64,000 nt of DNA from Chloroflexi bacterium HGW-Chloroflexi-10 (GTDB lineage: Bacteria > Chloroflexota > Anaerolineae > Anaerolineales > Anaerolineaceae), in assembly GCA_002840755.1 (NCBI GenBank), contig PHBZ01000024.1, positions 22,274 through 86,273 on the forward strand, read 5' to 3'. Both the position numbers and the translations under genes were made by a program. This document shows, in pieces, positions 17,154-26,104 of the stretch (the first letter of the stretch is position 1; each line of letters starts with the position of its first letter). The notes under the pieces were generated by a model that was not told the DNA's origin, did not search any database, and saw only the letters and a list, made by a program, of their open reading frames with translations.

Positions 17154-19059
17154 CGTCCAATTTTGTTTTGCCGGCTTTCCGTTCATCACCTTCACGAAGA
17201 GTAATTCCCAGTTGATCTAAATGTTCCAAAAAAGCCAGGGCATACTTTCTGCTTGTTGCAAAAAGATCGCGAAAATTGGAAACCGTAATACTACCATTAA
17301 TCTCAATCTGTTCCAGAGTAATTTTTATTGTTTGCTTATATGTAGTGGTAAGAAAAGCAACATCCGCAGATACCTGCATAAAAATTCGTTTTTGCAGTAC
17401 TGCTTGCCATACTTCTTCGCCTAAAAATTGTTGACATTCCTTTACAGCTGGCGTGGAAAACGGAGCAGCCTCGAAGCGTCTGATTAATTGGCTCACCAAT
17501 CCTTCCTGTGCCAAACTTAATACTACATTAAATCCTGATCGTGAAACCAATTGTTCTGAAAAAGCAAAAAGATCTTGCGGTTCCTTTAAGGAAAGCAATA
17601 AATTAAAGGTTTTTTGGTCTATTTTCAATTTGCTTCGTAATTCGCTGCGAGGAATTCCACCTCTGAGGGGATACTGTTCGTGGTAGTTTTGCACAAGAAT
17701 CGACATTTGATTTAGCAAATTTTTATACCAGGAGATTGAACAGAATCGCAGATTACTCTTTTGAAACGGATCTCCCGGTTCTAATTGTATGATCAATCCG
17801 CTTTCAATCAAGCCAGGCAAAAATCCCCGGATAGACACAATCTCGAGACGTGATTTTTTTATAATATCGGAGAACTCACAAACACCAAGATCCAGGCAAG
17901 CCTGCAAAAAAATCTCTTCTGGGTTTCCGTGCAAATAGGCTTCTAATTGCTGAATAATTTGGCTCTGAAAGCGTTTATGCCGTCTGCCAGGCTGCGGATT
18001 AACGACAATGCCTCCTCCTATGGTTTCTCCCGGAGATGGTATCCGTAAAATGAAACGGTCATTTCGCACTGCCACTACCGGTCCCTTTATTTCCAACTGG
18101 ATCCAACCTTCCTGACCCGGAGATAACTGATCTGTGCCTAAAACACGGACACGCGCCAATTCTTCGGTTGCCCCAAGAAAAAATTTCACTTCCATATTGT
18201 GTTTTAAAGAAAGTTCTGCACCAGGCAATATTTTTACTTTTCCATCAATTCGCTGAGTTGGCAAATATTTACCAGCTCCGGTAAGAACACATCCTCTTCT
18301 CACCTGGATATGATCTATTCCACTCAGGTTTACCGCAGTACGGCTGCCCGGTTGGGCAATTAATTCCTTTTCCTTATGTGTTTGAAGGCCGCGTACCCGG
18401 GCCTTAAATCCTTCCGGTAGAATTTCAACATCATCACCGATTCTTAAGCTCCCATCCAAAAGTGTTCCGGTAACCACTGTACCAAATCCTGAAATAGAGA
18501 ACACTCGATCAATCGGTAAACGCGGTCTACCAAGGTCAACTCTGGTCTGTGTTTCACTTAATTTTATGGATAACAGCCTCACCAGGTCAGGGATTCCTTC
18601 TCCACTTTGAGCAGAAACCCGAACAAAAGGAGCATCCATATATTTTGTGCCTTGCAGAACCTCATGAATCTCAAGTTCTACCAAATCCAACCAATCAGGA
18701 TCATCCACCAAATCAATTTTTGTCATCACAATGATACAAGACGTAATCGATAACAGGTCCAGGATAGCCAGGTGTTCACGGGTTTGGGGCATTACACCTT
18801 CATCCGCTGCAATAACCAGTAAGGCCGCGTCAATTCCACCGACACCTGCCAACATATTCTCAATAAAATCCCGGTGCCCTGGCACATCCACAATGCCAAT
18901 CTCAGACCCATCTGGCATTTTTAACCAGGCGAATCCAAGATCAATGGTCATCTCACGTTCTTGTTCCTCTTTTAGCCGATCAGGATGAATCCCGGTAAGC
19001 GCTTTTACCAGGGTGGATTTTCCATGATCGACATGGCCGGCTGTTCCAATTACATGCAT
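17137..19059 (-). CDS. selB: Selenocysteine-specific elongation factor SelB
   Basis: A GTPase that brings Sec-tRNA to UGA codons marked by a SECIS element. The N-terminal EF-Tu-like domain begins MHVIGTAGHVDHGKSTL (G1 at residues 8-15) and has the SelB-type DLGFAW, DVPGHRDFIENM and MTKIDL motifs. Domains II and III follow. The C-terminal half (about 370-625) consists of winged-helix repeats that bind SECIS RNA. 640 residues is usual. Its presence means the organism makes selenoproteins; selA, selD and tRNA-Sec are not in the window. It lies 8 bases after the coiled-coil gene, so the two are co-transcribed. Confidence 0.95.
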   Translation of the reverse strand: MHVIGTAGHVDHGKSTLVKALTGIHPDRLKEEQEREMTIDLGFAWLKMPDGSEIGIVDVPGHRDFIENMLAGVGGIDAALLVIAADEGVMPQTREHLAILDLLSITSCIIVMTKIDLVDDPDWLDLVELEIHEVLQGTKYMDAPFVRVSAQSGEGIPDLVRLLSIKLSETQTRVDLGRPRLPIDRVFSISGFGTVVTGTLLDGSLRIGDDVEILPEGFKARVRGLQTHKEKELIAQPGSRTAVNLSGIDHIQVRRGCVLTGAGKYLPTQRIDGKVKILPGAELSLKHNMEVKFFLGATEELARVRVLGTDQLSPGQEGWIQLEIKGPVVAVRNDRFILRIPSPGETIGGGIVVNPQPGRRHKRFQSQIIQQLEAYLHGNPEEIFLQACLDLGVCEFSDIIKKSRLEIVSIRGFLPGLIESGLIIQLEPGDPFQKSNLRFCSISWYKNLLNQMSILVQNYHEQYPLRGGIPRSELRSKLKIDQKTFNLLLSLKEPQDLFAFSEQLVSRSGFNVVLSLAQEGLVSQLIRRFEAAPFSTPAVKECQQFLGEEVWQAVLQKRIFMQVSADVAFLTTTYKQTIKITLEQIEINGSITVSNFRDLFATSRKYALAFLEHLDQLGITLREGDERKAGKTKLDVDRDM

Positions 19060-19067
19060 GCCAAGCT

Positions 19068-20243
19068 TTATCCGTTTTCAAAACTTTCGGAAAACTCATC
19101 CTGCATTTCGCGAGCAGTTCGCAACAAAACTTGCAATCGTTTTTGGGTTGTTTGAATCATCTGCTGCATCAAATCCTGCAAATCTTGGGAATTATCTTCC
19201 AATGTAACCAATCGATCATTAAATTTCTCATATTGACGAGTGGTTTCACGCAATTGTTCATCCTGAGATAACATGTAATTAGACCATCGCTTCTGGTCAT
19301 CTGCTTTAAACGAAACCCATTCCTGTCGGAAGCGGTCTTCTACAAGACGCTGCATTTCAGTAATTTCATTAATTCGTCGCTCAAAGCGTTGCGTAATTTC
19401 ATCAAAACTTTCTTGTGCGTGTCGAACTGCACGCTGAGTTGCATCTAATGCCTGTAATTGTGCATCCAAATTTACGGCTTGCTTTTCAATTACTTCAAAC
19501 CGGCTCTGCCACTCCCGCCAAACCCGATCCCTTTCAACCTGAATCATACTTTGTCGTTCGATAAATGCTGTCTGGGATTGCTTTCTCTCCGATTCGGTAT
19601 TTACTAATTCGTTTTGGCGCATTTCTATTTTTCGTAACGATTCATTGCCCAGATCAGTTTTGCTGCGCTGTTCTTCAATCCGTTTCCGCATTGCAGACAG
19701 TTCGCCTTGCATGTCCAGAATACGCTTAGAATCCTGGCGAATATTTTCTTCCATCAATTTCTGTGAACGGCGATACTCATCATCTGATCTTCGACTTTCC
19801 AAAAATTTTTTTTCAACTTCAGCAATCATTCGAACCAGTCGATGCTCTTCTTCTTCACGAGCACGTAAATCTTTTTTTAGCTCAGGAATGACATCCTGGT
19901 TTTTCCGTACCGCGACAATAGAAGCATTCATTGATTCTATGTCTGCCATACGTACCTTTTCCACTTCGCGGTCCCGCTCCATCCGATTTTTTTCTACGGC
20001 TTCCACAGATCGGGTAAGATCAATGCGTAGTTGAGAAACCGAAGATTCAATCTGATCAAATTTTGTAAGCGCACTTTGAATCCGGCTGATATCTGTACTT
20101 ATCTCTTCCACATTTTGTAATACTGGCGGAATATTCCCCTCCATTTTCATGATCCGGTCTTCCAGTGTAGAAATAATTAACTTATCTTTTCTTCTTTCTT
20201 CATCTAGCCATTCTACGCGCTTTAGAATTTGTTCAAAATCCAT
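19068..20243 (-). CDS. Long coiled-coil protein of unknown function
   Basis: 391 residues, almost wholly heptad-like helix rich in Glu, Arg, Gln and Lys (for example REEEEHRLVRMIAEVEKKF), with no membrane segment, signal peptide or known domain. The periodicity breaks only near residues 45-60 (NIPPVLQNV). It starts MDFEQILKRVEWLDEERR and ends in an acidic tail. It is translated just before selB, 8 bases apart, and has its own extended -10 promoter. I do not recognise the family. Scaffold or SMC-like roles are possible but unsupported. Nothing links it to selenium beyond position. Confidence 0.8.
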   Translation of the reverse strand: MDFEQILKRVEWLDEERRKDKLIISTLEDRIMKMEGNIPPVLQNVEEISTDISRIQSALTKFDQIESSVSQLRIDLTRSVEAVEKNRMERDREVEKVRMADIESMNASIVAVRKNQDVIPELKKDLRAREEEEHRLVRMIAEVEKKFLESRRSDDEYRRSQKLMEENIRQDSKRILDMQGELSAMRKRIEEQRSKTDLGNESLRKIEMRQNELVNTESERKQSQTAFIERQSMIQVERDRVWREWQSRFEVIEKQAVNLDAQLQALDATQRAVRHAQESFDEITQRFERRINEITEMQRLVEDRFRQEWVSFKADDQKRWSNYMLSQDEQLRETTRQYEKFNDRLVTLEDNSQDLQDLMQQMIQTTQKRLQVLLRTAREMQDEFSESFENG

Positions 20244-20331
20244 GATTTACTCCAAAATAATTTCGATTATGAAATAATGATTGCTTATGATGGCACTAAA
20301 CTTAAAATCAATAGTCCAATCACATTCCAAA

Positions 20332-20340
20332 ATTATACCA
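20332..20340 (-). promoter_or_regulatory. Extended -10 promoter of the coiled-coil/selB operon
   Basis: The minus strand reads TG-G-TATAAT (hexamer 20332-20337), about 90 bases before the start codon of the coiled-coil gene. The -35 region is poor, as expected for the extended type. Confidence 0.55.
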
Positions 20341-20361
20341 TTTTGTATTAATGCTTAATGC

Positions 20362-21759
20362 TCAGGTGAGATTTCTATAAGCAAGCAATAAATTTGTAAA
20401 CGGAGAAAGAAAAATATTTGGAAAAAGACCAACCAAAATAAGTAATGCAGTCCCTAAAGATAGAAATACTGCCTGCACAACAGTTTCGTTGACTTGAATG
20501 GAATTGTTATTCTCACGCGAAAAAAATATCCCTATAACCTGAAATCCGGCAAAAAACATACCCAGAACACCAACCACAACCCATAATCCAAAGACTATTG
20601 ATTCGCTGGCTAAAACCGAGAGAATTGCAAGGCGGGTGGGAAATGCCGCCAGAATCGGGAATCCGCAAATGGAAAACCAGGCAATTAAAAATGCGCTGGA
20701 TACAAAAGGATAGCGATAATAAACCCCTTTTAAGTCATTCAGATCGAAGGTTTCGCCGCTGTTTCGCAACGAAGCAAGTGATAGAGAAAGGATTGCTATA
20801 GCCAATAGACGCGGCAGGAAAGATTGAATATAAGCCGTCCAACCAACTATGTTTGAAAGGCTTAATGATAACAAAGCAAATCCAGTTTCCACAATGACTG
20901 CGTACCCAAACAGACGAATTAATGATTTTTGGAAGGCAGCCCAAATTCCTCCGGAAACAATCATAATTGTGGAGATTAATCTGAGCGATTCACTGAACAT
21001 AACTTCATTTCTCATCCAGTTGTAATTATTAAAGAAATCCAATAAAAGTAAAAGCGAAGTGGTTGGCAAAGCAAAAAAGATAAACCCCGCCACATATGGT
21101 TGGCCCTCTGACGCGAGTAAAGGCACCCAAGAATAAAATGGAAATACAGCCAGCCAAAATGCAAAACCCAATCCTAATAAAATAGCAGCCTGCAAATATT
21201 GTTCCTGGCTATTTGCGCTGAGCGGTGCTTGTTCAAATCCCCAGCCTGCCAATAAAATAAATGGTATAGCCAATGTTTGAAAAATCAAATATCTTAATAC
21301 CCCCTGGTTGGTTGCTCCTTTGTTATAAATAAACATCGGAAAACTCAGTAAAACGGCAAATTCAATGAGTAAGGCAGCATAAAGGAATGGCTGTACAGAT
21401 AATGTAGCAACCATGATTGCCAATATTCCCAAGCCATTCGGACAAAAATTTTCATTTGATCCGGATATACGTGACCCAAAAAACCACACGGCACCAATTC
21501 CATAAATCAATGCCAAAATAAAACGGTCAGAATCCTCCAAAATAAATTTGCGCCCGAATATATCAAACACGGAAGAAATTTCTACAGAAAATGGACCTAG
21601 GGGAATTAAAAGATCAATTTTGAGAGTTAAAGCCAATATAGCCAAAAGAGATGAATAAATACCCACAAAGAGCAAAACAAACAATCGTTGTTTTCGAAAC
21701 AACATACTTATCAATGCAACGACCAGAGGAGAAAACACCCAAATCATAGGGGCATTCAT
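20362..21759 (-). CDS. NuoN/MrpD-like proton-translocating membrane subunit, divergent
   Basis: 465 residues with about 13-14 membrane segments, in the antiporter-like family of complex I (NuoL/M/N), Mrp and membrane hydrogenases. The TM5 Glu is kept (Glu133 in LLIEFAVLL). The TM7 motif, normally Lys five residues before PFHxWxP, reads FWLAVFPFYSWVP, so Trp202 replaces the key Lys. Its ATG overlaps the upstream small membrane gene by 4 bases (ATGA). No hydrophilic Nuo, Mbh or Hyf subunit is near. It belongs to a membrane complex of unknown partner; loss of the Lys argues against an ordinary proton channel. Confidence 0.75.
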   Translation of the reverse strand: MNAPMIWVFSPLVVALISMLFRKQRLFVLLFVGIYSSLLAILALTLKIDLLIPLGPFSVEISSVFDIFGRKFILEDSDRFILALIYGIGAVWFFGSRISGSNENFCPNGLGILAIMVATLSVQPFLYAALLIEFAVLLSFPMFIYNKGATNQGVLRYLIFQTLAIPFILLAGWGFEQAPLSANSQEQYLQAAILLGLGFAFWLAVFPFYSWVPLLASEGQPYVAGFIFFALPTTSLLLLLDFFNNYNWMRNEVMFSESLRLISTIMIVSGGIWAAFQKSLIRLFGYAVIVETGFALLSLSLSNIVGWTAYIQSFLPRLLAIAILSLSLASLRNSGETFDLNDLKGVYYRYPFVSSAFLIAWFSICGFPILAAFPTRLAILSVLASESIVFGLWVVVGVLGMFFAGFQVIGIFFSRENNNSIQVNETVVQAVFLSLGTALLILVGLFPNIFLSPFTNLLLAYRNLT

Positions 21760-22337
21760 AAAATTGTTTCCTCCTGATGTTTATTTGAAATAAACGAACC
21801 GATAAATGCAATTCCTAATGTGATCATTGACAGCAATCCGACCACGATTAATGAATTTTCAATTGCAGCGTAAAAAACTTCAAATCCGGATAATACAGTC
21901 AGCAATCCAAAAATAATTCTTAATGGGTCAGCTGTCATGCCCAGTTGCAAGAGCCCAATACCAATCAATACAGTTCCACCAATCAAAATATCGACTGGCC
22001 CAGGAATGGTTGTTGCTATTCCCGGTGCGATAACAAAAGAAACCAACACGATCATTAAGCCTAATACTACACGAAATCTAGTTTCTTTTTGGTCCTGCTG
22101 ATTAATTTGCAAAACTGATTCCTCAGGGATAGCTCCACCCAAAATTACACCTGCCATCCAACCGCTGACTAATTTTGCCGCCGCCAAACCTACTGGCCAA
22201 ACACCTAATACCAGCCAAAATACCGCCACGTATTGTAAAGAAAGTGCTAAGATATTCCAACGCCCATTTTTCAAAGAAAATAAAGCAATCGCAGCTATTG
22301 CAGCAAGAAGAACTGGTAAATAATCTAAAAAACTCAT
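21756..22337 (-). CDS. Small polytopic membrane protein in complex-I-like trio
   Basis: 193 residues, about six hydrophobic segments separated by one polar loop (near residues 72-88, EESVLQINQQDQKE). The C-terminal half (LLTVLSGFEVFYAAIENSLIVVGLLSMITLGIAF) resembles the HyfE/NuoK/MrpC type, which has a conserved acidic residue in a helix. The similarity is weak. It sits between two NuoN/L-like genes with a 7-base gap and a 4-base overlap, so it is surely part of the same complex. A HyfE-like role is inferred from order and topology. Confidence 0.65.
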   Translation of the reverse strand: MSFLDYLPVLLAAIAAIALFSLKNGRWNILALSLQYVAVFWLVLGVWPVGLAAAKLVSGWMAGVILGGAIPEESVLQINQQDQKETRFRVVLGLMIVLVSFVIAPGIATTIPGPVDILIGGTVLIGIGLLQLGMTADPLRIIFGLLTVLSGFEVFYAAIENSLIVVGLLSMITLGIAFIGSFISNKHQEETIL

Positions 22338-22344
22338 ATTATGG

Positions 22345-23931
22345 TTAACCAGCCGGTTTTAACAAAGTAATCAATAAAGCAACCAATACAAAAACCCACA
22401 TAATACCACCTTGTTCTTCCAATAAACGCGAAAAAAGTTCGGTAAACCAACGAAAAACAGCCAGTATATTCCCAAATATTTTGTAAAGCCAATTTAATTT
22501 TAATATTCCAGTTACTATATCGCCCAATTTTTCCAAAAATTTAAAGATCCATTCTGAATACTCAGCTAAACCGGACAATCGCCTTAAAACCAGTATTAAG
22601 AGTAATGGGACTAAAAATGCAAACACACTTGCCCACAGAACACCTGTTTGGAACCAATTGATACCGCTCAGAAAAAAAATCAACCATTGTGTAAGGATAG
22701 GGAAAAATAGACCCAAAGGATAAATAACCCAGACCCATCTTTCATGGTTGGCTGTTTGAGGAGATGATTTTAGAATCAATCGTAAATAACCAAATATAAG
22801 CAATAAAACGGAAAAGACATTTAATAGTGTTTGAAATATATGTTCGGGTGCAATTATAGCCACCCAGCCAGCAGCAGAGGGTGTAAAAGGCAATCCGGAA
22901 AAACCTACCACAGCCAATAAAGGTAGAGTCTGAATTTTTACCGTTCGTGTTGAGTACAAGAATAGGACCGAACCATTTAAGACCAGGCTCAATCCCCATG
23001 CCAGGCTGGCCGGTGAATTCCCCACCATACAGGAGTAAATTGCTAGAGCTGCCATAGAAATTATCCAGAATGGCCTGCCTTCCAACTCGTTTTTGACCAC
23101 TAACCACATCACAGCCGCAAAGAATGCCGCCAATGAAACCAGAGTATATAAAAGGTTTTCGCCGACTCCAACAAACATGCCGCCGGAAAATCGGATTAGG
23201 ACAACCAAACTACTCATCACCGAAAGATTTCGAATTGCGTTTCCAATCCCCCTACGAAATGGCAGTTCATTTGCATAAGGCAGATTTAGTGGAAGAACTC
23301 CCATTCTAAATCCTACAGCAATGATCACCAGCATACCGATATTTCCGGTAACATGATTGAAATCTAATGGTGTACCCAAAGAATAGCTCGCCATCACGGC
23401 AATGATTAAAACGATGCTTCCTAGAAATCGTATTGAAAAACCGCTTACAGCTTCATTGATTGATTTTTCGGTCTTTACCGTTCGGAGAATCACCACCAGT
23501 TCTGTTACATCAACCATTGCCCATACTAACAATATCGAAAGAACACTTGAACTAAGCACAGCCACAATACCCATTGCACTGATCAAACAAATACCAGACC
23601 AGACATTGGTTGTTGGTAATTCTTCCATTCGGGTCGAATCGGTTAGAATGATGGCCAGTTGTACTGCACTGATTGCAAAAGCTAGTGACCACGAAAACAC
23701 ATCTAATTTTAATACAATGCCATCAACAAACAATTCTTCAAGCGGAAACCATTTTGTAAAAGATTGTTCCAGGGGAATGAACCAGCGCAATGCTAAAAGA
23801 ATTCCCCACTGTGAAATCGAAAATCCCAGTGCGGCTAACCAGATTCTGCCCCTATTGATATTTAATTGACGCAAAACCAGCAGAACAATTGCTGCGACTA
23901 TCAACCAGCCAAAAGATAAAATCATGGGCAT
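22345..23931 (-). CDS. NuoL/NuoN-like antiporter-type membrane subunit, divergent
   Basis: 528 residues with about 14 membrane segments and a C-terminal extension of amphipathic helix plus one final membrane segment (residues about 460-525), recalling the NuoL lateral arm but shorter. The TM7-like stretch reads AVGFRMGVLPLNLPYANELP, with Arg where the family has Lys. The TM5 region (LLVWAMVDVTELVV) lacks the Glu at the usual place, though Asp and Glu follow shortly. It lies 10 bases after the hydantoinase/dihydropyrimidinase gene. No clear ribosome binding site is seen, which suggests coupling to the upstream gene. Confidence 0.7.
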   Translation of the reverse strand: MPMILSFGWLIVAAIVLLVLRQLNINRGRIWLAALGFSISQWGILLALRWFIPLEQSFTKWFPLEELFVDGIVLKLDVFSWSLAFAISAVQLAIILTDSTRMEELPTTNVWSGICLISAMGIVAVLSSSVLSILLVWAMVDVTELVVILRTVKTEKSINEAVSGFSIRFLGSIVLIIAVMASYSLGTPLDFNHVTGNIGMLVIIAVGFRMGVLPLNLPYANELPFRRGIGNAIRNLSVMSSLVVLIRFSGGMFVGVGENLLYTLVSLAAFFAAVMWLVVKNELEGRPFWIISMAALAIYSCMVGNSPASLAWGLSLVLNGSVLFLYSTRTVKIQTLPLLAVVGFSGLPFTPSAAGWVAIIAPEHIFQTLLNVFSVLLLIFGYLRLILKSSPQTANHERWVWVIYPLGLFFPILTQWLIFFLSGINWFQTGVLWASVFAFLVPLLLILVLRRLSGLAEYSEWIFKFLEKLGDIVTGILKLNWLYKIFGNILAVFRWFTELFSRLLEEQGGIMWVFVLVALLITLLKPAG

Positions 23932-23941
23932 GGAGAATTAA

Positions 23942-25366
23942 TTACATCACCGTTGCAAACGGTGTCCTTTTTATATACTTACCCTGACCAGAATTGCCCA
24001 ACCAATGCTGGCCATCCACGATTAATTTGCCTCTTAAAAACACTTTATCCGTATATCCTTGTAAAACCCAACCTTCAAAAAGATTGTAATCCGTCCTGTG
24101 ATGAGACCAATTAACTCCGTAGTTGGGGATTTTCATTTTAGGATCCCAAATAACAATATCTGCGTCACTACCAGGCAAGATGCTTCCTTTCTGAGGGTAT
24201 AACCCAAATATTTTTGCTGGGTTGGTAGACATCAGTGCTACAAACTGATTAGGAGTAATTCTACCTTTTGAGACACTCTCTGTCCATAACACTGGTAAAC
24301 GATCTCCAACACATGGCAATCCATTGGGTATTTTTGTAAAGTTATCCTTTCCTAGTTCTTTTCCAGGGATGGTTATGGGTTGTCCTTCATATTGAATTGG
24401 CATTTTGCCATCATAAAAAAAGGGGCAGTGGTCCGTTGCTATAACCTGAATGGTTCCGTTTTTTAATGCTAACCATAAACCTTCATTATCTTCTTCAGTG
24501 CGCATCGGAGGGGAACATATCCATTTTGCTCCATCAGGTCGGCGCAAATGATCAATATTAAAAAATAAGTATTGTGGACACGTTTCACCCATCACAGGTA
24601 AGCCCAGTTCTCGGGCATATTGTAACTGATCAGCCTCTCCCGCTGCATTCATATGGACGATATACAGAGGAGCACCGCTTTGGGCAGATAAGGATACACC
24701 TCTTGCTACCGCTTCTACAGCTCCCCATGCCGGGCGGGTTAATGCATGGTAAACCGGTTCAAAATGACCGGCTGCAAGTGCTTCTTCCACCAATATATCA
24801 ATGACATCCCCATTTTCGGCATGTAGCATGGTAAGAAATCCATATTCTTTTGCTATTCGCATAGTTCGAAAAATATCGCCATCTAATAACCGCAAACGAT
24901 TGTTATAGGCAGTAAATACTTTTAAGGTCGTAATTCCTTCCGGAATCAATTGAGGAATAGTGTCTGCGACATTCTGATTAAATGCAGTAATGTTCATGTG
25001 AAAACCAAAATCGATAGCAGCCTTGTGGTCGGCTTTTGCATGCCAATCATCCACATCTCGAATTAATTGATCACTATTTTGGGGAACAAAATCAATCACC
25101 GTTGTCGTCCCCCCAAAAGCAGCAGCTTTATGACCGGTGTAATGATCATCCGAAGAAACCGTATCAAACATGGGCAAATCAAAATGAGTATGCACATCCA
25201 CACCGCCTGGAAGGATCAATTTGCCAGTGACATCAAATTGCTCAAAATTCTCGCTCACAGATAAATTTTTTCCTATTTGAACAATCTTTTCACCTTCAAT
25301 TAATAGATCGGCAGAATAAGTCTCAGATGATGTAATTATTGTTCCACCCCGGATCACTTTTACCAT
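23942..25366 (-). CDS. hydA: Dihydropyrimidinase / hydantoinase-type cyclic amidohydrolase
   Basis: A binuclear metalloenzyme that opens cyclic amides such as dihydropyrimidines, hydantoins or other cyclic ureides. Metal ligands are visible: His59 and His61 (VDVHTHFDLPM), the carbamylated Lys149 (TTLKVFTAY), His182 (MLHAENGD), His238 (IVHMNAAGE) and a late Asp (ATDHCPFF). 474 residues from ATG 25366, which has GAGGT six bases upstream; a longer reading to 25441 lacks support. E. coli hyuA, of the same family, belongs to the anaerobic purine set. Here it lies in a run with two PLP enzymes and a nucleoside-type ABC transporter. The true substrate is not resolved. Confidence 0.9.
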   Translation of the reverse strand: MVKVIRGGTIITSSETYSADLLIEGEKIVQIGKNLSVSENFEQFDVTGKLILPGGVDVHTHFDLPMFDTVSSDDHYTGHKAAAFGGTTTVIDFVPQNSDQLIRDVDDWHAKADHKAAIDFGFHMNITAFNQNVADTIPQLIPEGITTLKVFTAYNNRLRLLDGDIFRTMRIAKEYGFLTMLHAENGDVIDILVEEALAAGHFEPVYHALTRPAWGAVEAVARGVSLSAQSGAPLYIVHMNAAGEADQLQYARELGLPVMGETCPQYLFFNIDHLRRPDGAKWICSPPMRTEEDNEGLWLALKNGTIQVIATDHCPFFYDGKMPIQYEGQPITIPGKELGKDNFTKIPNGLPCVGDRLPVLWTESVSKGRITPNQFVALMSTNPAKIFGLYPQKGSILPGSDADIVIWDPKMKIPNYGVNWSHHRTDYNLFEGWVLQGYTDKVFLRGKLIVDGQHWLGNSGQGKYIKRTPFATVM

Positions 25367-25471
25367 GGTTACCTCGATTCTTAACCTTATCAGCAGGATT
25401 AATGTATAACATCGGCCTTCCCCCTTATTATAATAAATCATTCAAAGGGCGCTATAAATCGAACAAGGATG

Positions 25472-26041
25472 CTATCCATCCTTTGCCTTTTTAATCTTAT
25501 CTAAATCCTTAAAAATAGCCATCCAATCAACTTCCCAATCGGTGTCCAATTCCACTGAGCTGCTATAACCCTGAGTTTCAGCACGCTCTCTCAGAGTATT
25601 CCACAGCAAAATTTTTTCTTCTCCCGAAACGATCAGATCCCTCAGCGTTTTAGCCCGGAGAAGTAGTCCACCGGTTGTATAAAAAAATGTTACCCTACGC
25701 CAACGGTCAGCCAAAATTGGTTGGGCTAATGGTTGCAATGGACCAAGTTGTATTTTGTAATATTCCTCTGATGCCCGCGGATGATCTAATTCATCTCTAA
25801 AAAGGCTGGCCCGAGTGGTCAACTCATGCCCTGTGATTCTGGCAATCTGGCTGATCTGCCACCTTTGGGATTCGCCGAAAGCACCTGTTTGATAAAACGC
25901 AATAAAATCAGCCGATATTAATTTTGGAGCGCTCTTTATTGGCACACGATACCATCCCAATAAACGTGCGATCTCCATATCTTTAAGACTGGGAATAATT
26001 GCCACTAAAACAAGATCCAATTCTGCAGGATAACGGCTCAT
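25472..26041 (-). CDS. Uncharacterised protein with WYRVP...FYQ motif
   Basis: 189 residues, soluble, no signal. Conserved-looking features: GWYRVPIKSAPKLISADFIAFYQ near residues 29-51, GESQRWQISQIARI, HPRASEEYYKIQLGPLQPL, and WRRVTFFYTT. I have seen this pattern in hypothetical proteins of Chloroflexi, but I know no function. GGAGGG precedes the ATG. It is separated from the PLP enzyme upstream by a hairpin and lies about 105 bases before hydA. Whether it acts in the pathway is open. Confidence 0.7.
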   Translation of the reverse strand: MSRYPAELDLVLVAIIPSLKDMEIARLLGWYRVPIKSAPKLISADFIAFYQTGAFGESQRWQISQIARITGHELTTRASLFRDELDHPRASEEYYKIQLGPLQPLAQPILADRWRRVTFFYTTGGLLLRAKTLRDLIVSGEEKILLWNTLRERAETQGYSSSVELDTDWEVDWMAIFKDLDKIKKAKDG

Positions 26042-26061
26042 TTTCCCTCCAACTTTAAATG

Positions 26062-26094
26062 TTTTAGAGGAGTCAAATGATGACTCCTCTAAAA
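26062..26094 (-). terminator. Intercistronic hairpin after the PLP-enzyme gene
   Basis: A 14-bp perfect stem (TTTTAGAGGAGTCA with its complement) and a 5-base loop, just after the stop at 26105, with A and T ends on both sides. It may partly terminate or stabilise the upstream mRNA; the genes downstream could then be expressed at a lower level. Confidence 0.65.
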
Positions 26095-26104
26095 TTATTT
26101 TGAT

